NCBI GenBank assembly: GCA_031281685.1
Contig: JAITFA010000130.1
Coordinates: forward strand, 1 to 8,967
DNA length: 8,967 nt
Direction: 5' to 3'
From: Treponema sp.
GTDB taxonomy: Bacteria; Spirochaetota; Spirochaetia; Treponematales; Breznakiellaceae
The position numbers were made by a program, and so were the translations under genes. This document shows, one piece after another, positions 1-6,187 of the stretch. The notes under the pieces were generated by a model. That model was given only the letters and a program-made list of their open reading frames with translations, was not told where the DNA came from and did not search any database. How positions within the stretch are numbered: position 1 is the stretch's first letter; each line of letters begins with the position of its first letter.

Positions 1-2
1 CC

Positions 3-389
3 AACGATCAAGACCCATCTTGCCACTACCTATACGAACAGTACTATGTTGATTACGTTTTGAGGATCGATGAAGAAGATTTTTGGCTCGACGAAGATGT
101 TTTGAGCATCAACGAAGACGCTTTTTGGCTCGATGAAGACACTTTGAGGATCGACGAAGACGTTTTTATCATCGACGGAGACGTTTTGAGGCTCGATGAA
201 GACGTTTTGAGCATCTATGAAGATGCTTTGAGGCTCGAAGAAGACGCTTTGAACATCGACGAAGACGCTTTTTGGCTTGACGGAGACGTTTTGAGGCTCG
301 ATGAAGACGCTTTTAGGCTCAATGAAGATGCTTTGAACATCGACGAAGACGCTTTTTTAATATCAGCTGGGGCTTTTTTAGTCTTCTGA
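3..389 (+). CDS. Possible C-terminal part of an acidic heptad-repeat protein (5' end outside window)
   Basis: One + strand frame is open from the left edge, with no stop, to TGA at 387-389. It starts as about 19 non-repetitive residues (including HYLYEQYYVDYV) and then reads as fourteen 7-residue repeats of type L-R-L-D-E-D-A/V, followed by a short hydrophobic tail (ISAGAFLVF). Each heptad has hydrophobic residues at positions 1, 3 and 7 and an acidic D-E-D core, and many unit differences are silent (gac/gat, ctc/ctt). The TTG at position 60 could serve as a start but has no visible Shine-Dalgarno, so an upstream start is more likely if the frame is real. I do not recognise the protein. The alternative is a non-coding tandem repeat whose 21-bp period keeps one frame open by chance. 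Confidence 0.33.
   Translation, partial: NDQDPSCHYLYEQYYVDYVLRIDEEDFWLDEDVLSINEDAFWLDEDTLRIDEDVFIIDGDVLRLDEDVLSIYEDALRLEEDALNIDEDAFWLDGDVLRLDEDAFRLNEDALNIDEDAFLISAGAFLVF
60..353. repeat. 21-bp tandem array, 14 units
   Basis: Fourteen head-to-tail 21-bp units run without a gap, each beginning ttg or ttt and centred on a gatgaagacg-like core. A degenerate 15th unit covers 354-374, after which the pattern fades (acgcttgg at 391-398). Units differ mainly at the second and third codon-sized positions and at the last (gct or gtt), so this is an old, diverged array and not a recent perfect expansion. Because 21 is a multiple of three, reading frames persist through it. On the + strand only the frame of the partial ORF is open; the other two meet TGA in almost every unit. 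All three minus frames are largely open simply because of the base pattern. Confidence 0.95.
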
Positions 390-421
390 GACGCTTGGAG
401 GGTGTCTGTTGATGTTCGGAG

Positions 422-438
422 CGTGTCTCGCAGACACG
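422..438. repeat. Small palindrome with GTGTCT/AGACAC arms
   Basis: The arms cgtgtct and agacacg pair perfectly over 7 bp around a 3-nt loop (cgc). Just upstream, ggtgtctg at 401-408 is a second partial copy, preceded by acgcttgg as in the array at the right end of the window. This suggests a degenerate relative of that repeat family. No T-run follows, so it is not an obvious intrinsic terminator. Confidence 0.55.
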
Positions 439-458
439 AATGGGGTTTGGGGAATCGG

Positions 459-464
459 TATACT
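459..464 (+). promoter_or_regulatory. Candidate -10 box upstream of the radical SAM gene
   Basis: TATACT matches the sigma-70 -10 consensus at 5 of 6 positions. No good -35 hexamer lies 16-18 bp upstream, and the site is about 125 bp before the start codon. A competing candidate is TTGATA (537-542) with TACCCT (560-565) at 17-bp spacing, which has a good -35 but a poor -10. Its spacer contains the perfect 10-bp palindrome CAGCGCGCTG (543-552), which could be an operator. Neither is decisive. Confidence 0.25.
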
Positions 465-588
465 TTGTGATAGAGTCGGGGTTCGCTGGCACTGTCAACG
501 AAGCCTGTCGAAGCGGCGGAATCATAGCGCATTAACTTGATACAGCGCGCTGAAATGATTACCCTACAGAAAAGAGGTACATCATATA

Positions 589-1590
589 ATGGCTCAAGGT
601 AAAAACAGAAATATCGTTAAAAACTACCTTTCCGGCAGATTGCGCTTCGCCGAGTTCGCTATCACTAACGCCTGCATTGCCAAGTGTTCGTTTTGCGAGA
701 TATGGAAGCAACAGCCGAAAATCTTTGTGGATAAGGAGAAGGCGCTCAAGGCTATTGACCGTCTGGCTGATTTTGGCGTGTCTCATCTCACTATCACCGG
801 CGGGGAGCCGCTCCTTCATCCGCACGTTATCGACTTTGTACAGAAAGCTACTGCGCGTAAAATGAATAACGCCGTGCTTGACGCCGCGCCGCAGCTTCTC
901 ATGCGTAACGATATGCTTAAAAAGCTGGAGGACGCGGGCTGTGATCTCCTCAGCATCTCCTTTGACTCCGGCGACCCGCTTACTATGGCCGAATCGCGGC
1001 AGATTCCCAACATCATGGGTGAAATGGCAAAGGCTATGGAACTGGTGAAGAAAACCAGCCTCAAAGCTATGGCGTCAGTGCTTATCTGGAACGACAACTA
1101 CGACAAACTTGAGGACGTATGCAAACGCGCCCTGAACATGGGGTATGACTTTGTATCGCTCAACTATCCCACGTTCTCCAAGTCTCAGGTCTACCCGCTG
1201 GGGGGCGAGGGTATCAGCCTGTCCCGCGATAAGGTGATTGCGGGCCTCAAAGAAGGCATACGGCTCCGCAAAGCCGGTAAGTTCGGTATCATCAATTCGG
1301 CGATTTCTATGCGAAACATCATCGATTATCTTGAGGACCCGTCAAAGGTAAAGTACCCCTGTTTCGGTGGTCGCCACGTGCTGTTCGTTGACTGGTTCTT
1401 CGACGTGCGTCCCTGTATGCAGTTGCCGCAGGTGCTGGGAAACATTCTTACTATGGAAGAAAGCGCGCTATCCATGCCTACCTGCAATGACTGTAACATG
1501 AGCTGGTACCGTGATTTTAGTATGTACTTCCATGGGGCGCGTACTATTCCGGTGTGGTTTGAGTCTTTAGGTTCACGTGGCCTTCTATAA
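589..1590 (+). CDS. Radical SAM enzyme with C-terminal auxiliary-cluster cysteines
   Basis: This 333-residue protein has the radical SAM signature CIAKCSFC (C29, C33, C36), which binds the [4Fe-4S] cluster that cleaves S-adenosylmethionine. The GGEP motif at 71-74 contacts the SAM amino group. Four further cysteines near the C terminus (C258, C276, C299, C302, the last two as CNDC) have a spacing consistent with one auxiliary cluster of the SPASM/twitch type. Such enzymes modify peptides, sugars or lipids, but the substrate cannot be read from the sequence. No signal peptide or membrane segment is visible, so it is probably cytoplasmic. The ATG follows an AAAGAGGT Shine-Dalgarno (571-578) at about 11 nt. 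The GT4 glycosyltransferase starts 21 bp after the stop, so the two are very likely co-transcribed. Fold confidence is high; the reaction is unknown. Confidence 0.9.
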   Translation: MAQGKNRNIVKNYLSGRLRFAEFAITNACIAKCSFCEIWKQQPKIFVDKEKALKAIDRLADFGVSHLTITGGEPLLHPHVIDFVQKATARKMNNAVLDAAPQLLMRNDMLKKLEDAGCDLLSISFDSGDPLTMAESRQIPNIMGEMAKAMELVKKTSLKAMASVLIWNDNYDKLEDVCKRALNMGYDFVSLNYPTFSKSQVYPLGGEGISLSRDKVIAGLKEGIRLRKAGKFGIINSAISMRNIIDYLEDPSKVKYPCFGGRHVLFVDWFFDVRPCMQLPQVLGNILTMEESALSMPTCNDCNMSWYRDFSMYFHGARTIPVWFESLGSRGLL

Positions 1591-1611
1591 CAAAATCAGC
1601 GGAGTATTACC

Positions 1612-2931
1612 ATGAAGATAGTGATGTTTACCGACGCCTATTGGCCTCGAGTGAATGGCGTAACGGTTTCGGTTGATTCGTTTTCTCACGCTCTGGTTCG
1701 GCGTGGTAACGAGGTTATGATCGTCTGCCCGTTTTATCCAGAATCGCCGGTGGCTGAACGTCTTTCCACCACGCACAGCGTCGCTACTGAGCATAAGCCG
1801 GAACCAGTGGTGGTTCGGGTACCGTCCATAGGGGTACAGCTTCTGTCCAAGGAAGACCGTGTTGCCAGATTTGAAAAGCTCTTCTGGGTATCACAGCATA
1901 TCGAAGCCTTTAACCCTGATATTCTCCACATCAATACGGAGTTTATGCTTGCCGAGTTTGGCCTCTACTATGCCCGTATGTACGGGATTCCGAGCGTTTA
2001 CACCTTTCACACGCTCTGGGAGGACTATGCGACAAACTACCTGCCCTTTCTTCCGCCTGCCGCGCTTAAATCAATGGCAAAGAGCCTTATTAAGAAGTTC
2101 TTGCGCCGTACCAACCGCATCATTGTACCGACTGAGCAGATCGGCGAGGTGGTTAAGCAATACAACATCAAGAAGCGCACCCATCTTTTGCCTACCGGCA
2201 TTGATCCGACGCTGTTTAACCATGACGCGGAGGAAATCGCCGCCTATCGCGTCATGCTTGAACAAAAGTATCCCAAGCTCAGGGGTAAGCGGATACTGCT
2301 CTTCGCCGGGCGCATCTCTGGCGAGAAAAATATCGACTTTCTGCTTGCCATTGCCCCGCTTATCATCGAGAAACATCCAGAGGTCGCCTTTCTCTTTGTG
2401 GGTAATGGTCCTGATCTCCACCTTTTCGAGAAAGAGGCGGAACGGCTGGGTGCTGCTGACGCCTGCGTGTTTACCGGCTATCTCAGCCGCGAAGACCTAG
2501 CCTTAACCTACGGCATGGCTGAAATCTTTGTATTCCCGTCTCTCACGGAAACCCAGGGGTTGGTTACCATTGAAGCCATGCTGTCTGGCACACCGGTTGT
2601 GGCTATCGGGGCTATGGGTACGCTCACAGTGATGGGCGGCGACAACGGCGGCTTTATGGTAAAGGACGACAAGGACGAGTTTGTGATGCGCGTCTTTGAG
2701 CTGCTTGAGGATGAGGAGTTGTACCAGCGCAAGGTCGCGGAAGCCAGAGAACACGCACAGGCGTGGACTATTGATACTATGGCAATCAAGCTGGAAAAAA
2801 TTTATCAAGGGACCATAGACGCCTTCCAACGCGCCGTGAAAAACAACACCCTGTTCCAGTTGCGGAACAAAACAAAGGAAGCGGTTGACTTAATCGCAGA
2901 GGTCATTGAAAAAAACAAAAACGATGATTGA
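1612..2931 (+). CDS. GT4-family glycosyltransferase (glycolipid-type)
   Basis: This 439-residue retaining glycosyltransferase has the GT-B fold. The N-terminal acceptor domain opens with MKIVMFTDAYWPRVNGV, the glycine-rich entry typical of GT4 enzymes. The C-terminal donor domain carries PTGID (194-198), GRISGEKN (233-240, which includes the Arg and Lys that contact the nucleotide-sugar phosphates) and the E-x7-E motif at E313 to E321. The overall look resembles diacylglycerol glucosyltransferases and phosphatidylinositol mannosyltransferases, which act at the inner face of the cytoplasmic membrane. The exact donor and acceptor are inferred only by resemblance. The tail after about residue 400 is charged and helical-looking (Q, K and E rich) and longer than the catalytic core needs. 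A GGAG Shine-Dalgarno lies at 1601-1604, 7 nt before the ATG. It is the second gene of an operon with the radical SAM enzyme. Confidence 0.88.
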   Translation: MKIVMFTDAYWPRVNGVTVSVDSFSHALVRRGNEVMIVCPFYPESPVAERLSTTHSVATEHKPEPVVVRVPSIGVQLLSKEDRVARFEKLFWVSQHIEAFNPDILHINTEFMLAEFGLYYARMYGIPSVYTFHTLWEDYATNYLPFLPPAALKSMAKSLIKKFLRRTNRIIVPTEQIGEVVKQYNIKKRTHLLPTGIDPTLFNHDAEEIAAYRVMLEQKYPKLRGKRILLFAGRISGEKNIDFLLAIAPLIIEKHPEVAFLFVGNGPDLHLFEKEAERLGAADACVFTGYLSREDLALTYGMAEIFVFPSLTETQGLVTIEAMLSGTPVVAIGAMGTLTVMGGDNGGFMVKDDKDEFVMRVFELLEDEELYQRKVAEAREHAQAWTIDTMAIKLEKIYQGTIDAFQRAVKNNTLFQLRNKTKEAVDLIAEVIEKNKNDD

Positions 2932-2933
2932 TC

Positions 2934-2977
2934 TCCACGAATGGACTAGATAGCTCGGTATCTAATCCATTCGTGGA
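2934..2977. terminator. Long inverted repeat after the GT4 gene
   Basis: Two 19-nt arms (2934-2952 and 2959-2977) pair with a single mismatch around a 6-nt loop (gctcgg), beginning 3 bp after the glycosyltransferase stop codon. The position between convergent genes suits a transcription end point. The arms are not followed by a T-run on either strand, so it does not look like a standard intrinsic terminator. It may instead stabilise the 3' end of the mRNA. Confidence 0.55.
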
Positions 2978-3021
2978 CATTCGCATCATGTACAGGCTTC
3001 TCTATGTAGGTGAGTATGCAC

Positions 3022-3044
3022 AAGGGCTATGAGATATAGCCCTT
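3022..3044 (-). terminator. Hairpin spanning the asd stop codon
   Basis: The arms aagggctat (3022-3030) and atagccctt (3036-3044) pair perfectly over 9 bp with a 5-nt loop. The stem contains the last codons and the TAG of asd. No U-tract follows on the minus strand (gtgcatactc), so a terminator or mRNA-end role is only suggested by position. Confidence 0.35.
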
Positions 3045-4112
3045 TGCTTTGAGTAGTTCCGCGTTCTCAATGCCGCCACCGGCTGCGCCGCGTACCGTAT
3101 TGTGCGAGAGGCCCACGAAGCGCAGGTCAAACACCTTGCAGGGACGCACGCGCCCGACGCTTACGGCCATTGCCTTGTCCGCGTCGCGGTCTTTGCGGGG
3201 CTGAGGGCGGTTGTCTTCATCGCGGACGATGATGGGGCGCTTTGGCGCCGTTGGCAGATCAAGTTCCTGGGGTAGGGCGCTAAACGCTGACCATACGCGC
3301 TTCACTTCAGCAATGGACGGCTTTTTCTCGCCGAACTCAAGGCTCACGCAGGCGGTGTGGCCGTCTACCACAGGCACACGATTGCAGTGGGCGCTGATCT
3401 TCGGCAACGCAGCGTTTTGAATGACGCCATCAGCAAGCATACCCAGTATCTTGCGCGGCTCATCTTCAGACTTCTCTTCCTCGCCGCCAATGTACGGCAC
3501 AACGTTATCAATCATGTCGAGGCTTGGTACGCCCGGATAGCCAGCGCCGGAAACCGCCTGCATAGTGCTGACGATCATGCGCCGTACCTCATAGCCAGCC
3601 GCGATAAGCGCGTAAACCGGTGTGGTGTAGCTCTGTATCGAACAATTCGGCTTGACAGCGATAAAACCCTTGGTCCAGCCCCGCGCCTTTTGCTGAGCCG
3701 GGATGATGTCAGTGTGCTGCGGGTTCACTTCGGCGATCAGCACCGGCACATCGGGCGTCCAGCGATGCGCCGAGGCGTTGGAAATGAGTGGTATGCCCGC
3801 GCTGGCGTAGCTGTCCTCAAGGGCGCGAATCTCGTCCTTAGCCATATCCAGGGCGGAAAACATAAAGGCGCAATTCCCCACCGCAGCGGACGGGTCGTTG
3901 GCATCCTTTACGATAAGGTCGCCAACACCCGCGCCCCAAGCTCGCGCCAGTTGCCAGCGGCCAGCCACAGCATCACAATAGCTTTTACCCGCGCTACGCG
4001 GCGATGCAGCCACATAACGCACCTCAAACCACGGATGCCCAGCAAGCAGGGCAATGTACTGCTGTCCCACCATACCGGTTGCGCCAAGTATCCCAACAGG
4101 AATCTTTGTCAT
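3027..4112 (-). CDS. asd: Aspartate-semialdehyde dehydrogenase, archaeal/fungal type
   Basis: The enzyme reduces aspartyl-4-phosphate to aspartate-4-semialdehyde with NADPH, the branch point to lysine/diaminopimelate, threonine and methionine. It has 361 residues, normal for the family. The N-terminal Rossmann motif GATGMVGQ (10-17) binds NADP. The catalytic cysteine is C157 in PNCSIQ, and R245 with H252 (RVPVVDGH) supplies substrate binding and acid-base function. SGAGYPGV (188-195) and the overall motif wording fit the archaeal/fungal-like subgroup rather than the enterobacterial one. The ATG overlaps the stop of the upstream ThuA-family gene by 4 bp (ATGA) and has no Shine-Dalgarno of its own, so translation is probably coupled. 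With dapA upstream on the same strand, it belongs to a lysine/cell-wall precursor group. Confidence 0.95.
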   Translation of the reverse strand: MTKIPVGILGATGMVGQQYIALLAGHPWFEVRYVAASPRSAGKSYCDAVAGRWQLARAWGAGVGDLIVKDANDPSAAVGNCAFMFSALDMAKDEIRALEDSYASAGIPLISNASAHRWTPDVPVLIAEVNPQHTDIIPAQQKARGWTKGFIAVKPNCSIQSYTTPVYALIAAGYEVRRMIVSTMQAVSGAGYPGVPSLDMIDNVVPYIGGEEEKSEDEPRKILGMLADGVIQNAALPKISAHCNRVPVVDGHTACVSLEFGEKKPSIAEVKRVWSAFSALPQELDLPTAPKRPIIVRDEDNRPQPRKDRDADKAMAVSVGRVRPCKVFDLRFVGLSHNTVRGAAGGGIENAELLKAKGYIS

Positions 4113-4885
4113 TTTGTGATCGGCGTGAAACTGCCTTCCTCCAGCGTGTACTGCTCCAGCGGCGCGACATTACCCGGTCCTCGGTCAGGGGTACAGGCCC
4201 GCTGAACTGGACAAGCCCACTTCACCGCGTTAGCGATAACGAGCTGTATCTCCTTCTGGTGATACACAGGGAAAGTTTCATGCCCGTTTTGCAGGTAGAA
4301 AATCTTGCCCTCGCCCCGCTGCCACGTCGCGCCGCTGCGGAATACCTCGCCGCCCTGAAACCATGTGATGAAAATAAGCCGATCCGGTTCTGGTATACCA
4401 AAGGGTTCGCCGTAGGTTTCGTCATGGGGAACCACAAAGGTTTGCTCAAGCCCTTGGGTAATCGGGTGGTTGGTGGCAATGTTCCACACACGCGCCTTTT
4501 CGCCAGCTTCCCGCCAGCGCAGCAGATGAGTTTCAGTACCCATCAGCCGTCCGAAGGGTTTAGATGCGTGGCCGGAGTGCAGGGCGATGAAGCCCATGCC
4601 GTTGAGGACACGTTTGACCACAATGTCCACCACCGCGTCTTCCACCTTGTGATGGCACATGTGTCCCCACCAGAGCAGCACGTCAGTGTCATCCAGCGTT
4701 TCCTGAGTCAGGATTTGCTGATGGTCAGCCAGTGTGGCGCAACGAATCGTGCCAATGGCGCTGTCTTTTTCGAGAAAGCCCTTGAGTACGCCGTGAATCC
4801 CGTTGGGATAAATAGCCCGCACTTCCTCCACAGTGGTTTCATGTAAGTTCTCGTTATAAATCGTAACGTTGATTTTTCTGTTCAA
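4109..4885 (-). CDS. ThuA-family protein (class I glutamine amidotransferase-like fold)
   Basis: This 258-residue protein matches the ThuA (trehalose-utilisation) family, which has a flavodoxin/GATase-like fold. Visible family features are VLLWWGHMCHHKV in the first half, the IALHSGHASKPFGRLMGT stretch, HDETYGEPFGIP, and GKIFYLQNGHETFP near residue 210. Family members are linked to breakdown of disaccharides and their keto-derivatives, but the biochemical activity is poorly settled. No signal peptide is visible. The start is TTG (4885-4883), supported by GGAGG (minus strand, 4896-4900) 10 nt upstream. Its stop overlaps the asd start as ATGA, and dapA lies 105 bp upstream on the same strand. 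It is unusual to find it between two lysine-pathway genes. The family call is confident; the substrate is unknown. Confidence 0.88.
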   Translation of the reverse strand: MNRKINVTIYNENLHETTVEEVRAIYPNGIHGVLKGFLEKDSAIGTIRCATLADHQQILTQETLDDTDVLLWWGHMCHHKVEDAVVDIVVKRVLNGMGFIALHSGHASKPFGRLMGTETHLLRWREAGEKARVWNIATNHPITQGLEQTFVVPHDETYGEPFGIPEPDRLIFITWFQGGEVFRSGATWQRGEGKIFYLQNGHETFPVYHQKEIQLVIANAVKWACPVQRACTPDRGPGNVAPLEQYTLEEGSFTPITK

Positions 4886-4895
4886 AATCTCTGTA

Positions 4896-4900
4896 CCTCC
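4896..4900 (-). promoter_or_regulatory. Shine-Dalgarno GGAGG for the ThuA-family gene
   Basis: On the minus strand GGAGG is followed 10 nt later by TTG, which opens a family-length protein. No in-frame ATG or GTG lies near this site, so the Shine-Dalgarno decides the TTG start. Confidence 0.7.
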
Positions 4901-4909
4901 GCTAGTTAC

Positions 4910-4948
4910 ATTTGGTGTCAGAGGTCTTTTCGGTCTCTGACACCAAAT
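4910..4948. repeat. Perfect 14-bp inverted repeat between dapA and the ThuA-family gene
   Basis: The arms ATTTGGTGTCAGAG (4910-4923) and CTCTGACACCAAAT (4935-4948) are exact reverse complements around an 11-nt loop. On the minus strand (operon direction) the right arm is followed by gtaactagcgg, with no U-run, so a standard terminator is unlikely. The GGTGTCAGA/TCTGACACC core is the same word found in the array at 8749-8967. It may therefore be a dispersed REP-like element that landed in the operon, or an RNA processing or attenuation structure tuning expression of the ThuA-family gene and asd relative to dapA. Confidence 0.85.
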
Positions 4949-4990
4949 CTTTATCGTTAAGTCAATGCTACTGTTTCAGCGCGATTTATA

Positions 4991-5875
4991 CTAGGGTGTT
5001 GTCGCTTCCAGCGTTGTCCGCAACAAGCGCTCGTTTTCCAGCGACAGGGGTCCAAGTGGCAGGCGTGTCGGGCCCGCCGGCAGTCCGGCCAAGCCCATGG
5101 CCGCCTTGATGGGGATGGGATTTGTCTCAACAAAGGCTGCTTTCACCAGTGGCAAGAGCTCGTAATGAAGCCGCCGCGCCTCGACAAAGTCGCCGGACAG
5201 ACCGGCTTTCACCAGCGCCGTGACTTTTGCCGGAACAAGGTTCGAGATAACCGAAATAACCCCATCTCCGCCCAGAGCCAGCAGCGGTACGGTGAGCGCG
5301 TCGTCGCCGGACAGCACCGTGAACTCGTGATCCGTGTCGCGGTTCTGGGCGATAATGTCGGCCATCTGGTTAAGGTCGCCGGAGGCTTCCTTCACGCCAA
5401 TAATCCCCGAAATCAGGGATAGCTTTTGCATGAGCGGAGCGTTTATGTTCCGGCCTGTACGGGAAGCTATATTATAAATTACGATGGGAAGCCCGACTCC
5501 TGCGGCAGCCTCAAAGTGACGAAGCAAGCCGGCATCATTTGGCTTGTTGTAGTAGGGCGTTACCACGAGCGCGGCGTCAGCACCCATGTCCTTTGCCCGC
5601 TGAGTGTACTTAACCGTGTGTTTGGTAGAGTTGGAGCCGGTTCCGATGATTACTGGAACCCGTCCATGGGCGAGTTTCACCGCAATGGCTATCAACCCAT
5701 CCTCTTCGTCCTCATCCAGTGTGGGGTTTTCGCCAGTGGTTCCCAGTGGAACAAGCCCGTCAATACCGGCGTTAAGTTGGAACTCGACCAGACGGTGAAA
5801 ACCCTCATAGTCCACATCGCCGTTGTCCTTCATCGGCGTAATGAGCGCGGTAAACGCGCCTTTTAATCGCAGCAT
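4991..5875 (-). CDS. dapA: 4-hydroxy-tetrahydrodipicolinate synthase
   Basis: DapA condenses pyruvate with aspartate-4-semialdehyde, the first committed step to diaminopimelate and lysine. The protein is a 294-residue TIM barrel, standard for the family, with GTTGE (45-49), TPYYNKP (106-112), IYNIASRTGRN (133-143) and GVKEASGD (160-167). The Schiff-base lysine is K162; Y134 and T46 or T47 are the proton relay and R139 binds the semialdehyde carboxylate. All expected catalytic residues are present. The ATG has GGAGG on the minus strand about 12 nt upstream (rather long) with a closer weak AAAGAAG. It is the first gene of the minus-strand group leading to the ThuA-family gene and asd; dapB is absent from the window. 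The enzyme is cytoplasmic and normally a tetramer. Confidence 0.97.
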   Translation of the reverse strand: MLRLKGAFTALITPMKDNGDVDYEGFHRLVEFQLNAGIDGLVPLGTTGENPTLDEDEEDGLIAIAVKLAHGRVPVIIGTGSNSTKHTVKYTQRAKDMGADAALVVTPYYNKPNDAGLLRHFEAAAGVGLPIVIYNIASRTGRNINAPLMQKLSLISGIIGVKEASGDLNQMADIIAQNRDTDHEFTVLSGDDALTVPLLALGGDGVISVISNLVPAKVTALVKAGLSGDFVEARRLHYELLPLVKAAFVETNPIPIKAAMGLAGLPAGPTRLPLGPLSLENERLLRTTLEATTP

Positions 5876-5920
5876 CTTCTTTACAATCCTCCATCGAACA
5901 GCGCCATGTTTGATACCCGC

Positions 5921-5948
5921 GCCATAGTTTCGCTTTCACTATAGTCAA
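5921..5948 (-). promoter_or_regulatory. Candidate promoter of dapA
   Basis: On the minus strand TTGACT (5948-5943, 5 of 6 to the -35 consensus) is followed after 16 bp by TATGGC (5926-5921, a weak -10). It lies about 45 bp before the dapA ATG. The intervening leader is too short for a lysine riboswitch. Confidence 0.35.
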
Positions 5949-5988
5949 AAGCAGGTGGAACGTTAAGACGCCTTACGACATGACCCTA

Positions 5989-6017
5989 TTGACGTTTCCC
6001 ACGCTTTATCCCATACT
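5989..6017 (+). promoter_or_regulatory. Candidate sigma-70 promoter of the tiny basic gene
   Basis: TTGACG (5989-5994, 5 of 6) and CATACT (6012-6017, 4 of 6) are separated by exactly 17 bp and lie about 30 bp before the GTG start. The region is divergent with the dapA promoter candidate. Confidence 0.55.
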
Positions 6018-6047
6018 TAAACCACTTTAAAGAAAAGGAGATGCGAA

Positions 6048-6137
6048 GTGCCCTGTGGAAGAAAACGCAAACTGCGGAAGATTGCGACCCATAAACGCAA
6101 GAAGAAGCTCAGAAAGAACCGACATAAGAGCAAATGA
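6048..6137 (+). CDS. Tiny basic AURKAIP1/COX24 (mS38-like) domain protein, probable ribosomal protein
   Basis: A 29-codon gene with start GTG (6048-6050), AAGGAG at 6035-6040 with 7-nt spacing, and TGA at 6135-6137. The product begins MPCGRKRKLRKIATHKRKKK. Sixteen of its 29 residues are Lys or Arg and none is acidic. This matches the short bacterial proteins annotated as AURKAIP1/COX24-domain, related to mitochondrial small-subunit protein mS38, so binding to 16S rRNA is the likely role. The ATG at 6041-6043 is in a different frame and opens no comparable product. The gene has its own promoter candidate and a strong terminator right after the stop, as expected for an abundantly expressed single gene. 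It is easily missed because of its size. Ribosome association is inferred from the family. Confidence 0.85.
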   Translation: MPCGRKRKLRKIATHKRKKKLRKNRHKSK

Positions 6138-6138
6138 A

Positions 6139-6168
6139 AAAAAGCCGCGGCAAGAACCGCGGCTTTTT
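6139..6168 (+). terminator. Intrinsic terminator after the tiny basic gene
   Basis: The arms aaaaagccgcgg (6139-6150) and ccgcggcttttt (6157-6168) pair perfectly over 12 bp with a 6-nt loop. The stem ends in a G+C-rich core and a run of five T. The matching A-run on the left means it could also stop transcription of the convergent HEAT-repeat gene ending at 6188. Confidence 0.92.
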
Positions 6169-6187
6169 GTATAAAGACCATAAATGA

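Noticed and set aside
1..59. Start of a minus-strand gene (reading HSTVRIGSGKMGLDRW)
   Set aside because: Only a few codons are visible, with no convincing Shine-Dalgarno; it cannot be supported from this window.
60..353. CRISPR or minisatellite-type phage repeat
   Set aside because: The 21-bp units are directly contiguous with no spacers.
215..532. Minus-strand Ser/Lys-rich repeat ORF over the 21-bp array
   Set aside because: All three minus frames are largely open over this repeat because of its base pattern, and no start signal supports any of them.
1859..2500. 213-codon + strand ORF inside the glycosyltransferase gene
   Set aside because: It is in a shifted frame of a gene with full GT4 motifs, with Ser/Pro/Arg-rich shadow composition.
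3357..4846. Long + strand ORFs (3357-4205 and 4004-4846)
   Set aside because: They lie antisense to asd and the ThuA-family gene, which carry clear motifs. The products show no recognisable domain and there is no Shine-Dalgarno.
5876..5990. Lysine riboswitch upstream of dapA
   Set aside because: The leader between the promoter candidate and the ATG is far shorter than the roughly 170-nt aptamer, and no matching helices are seen.
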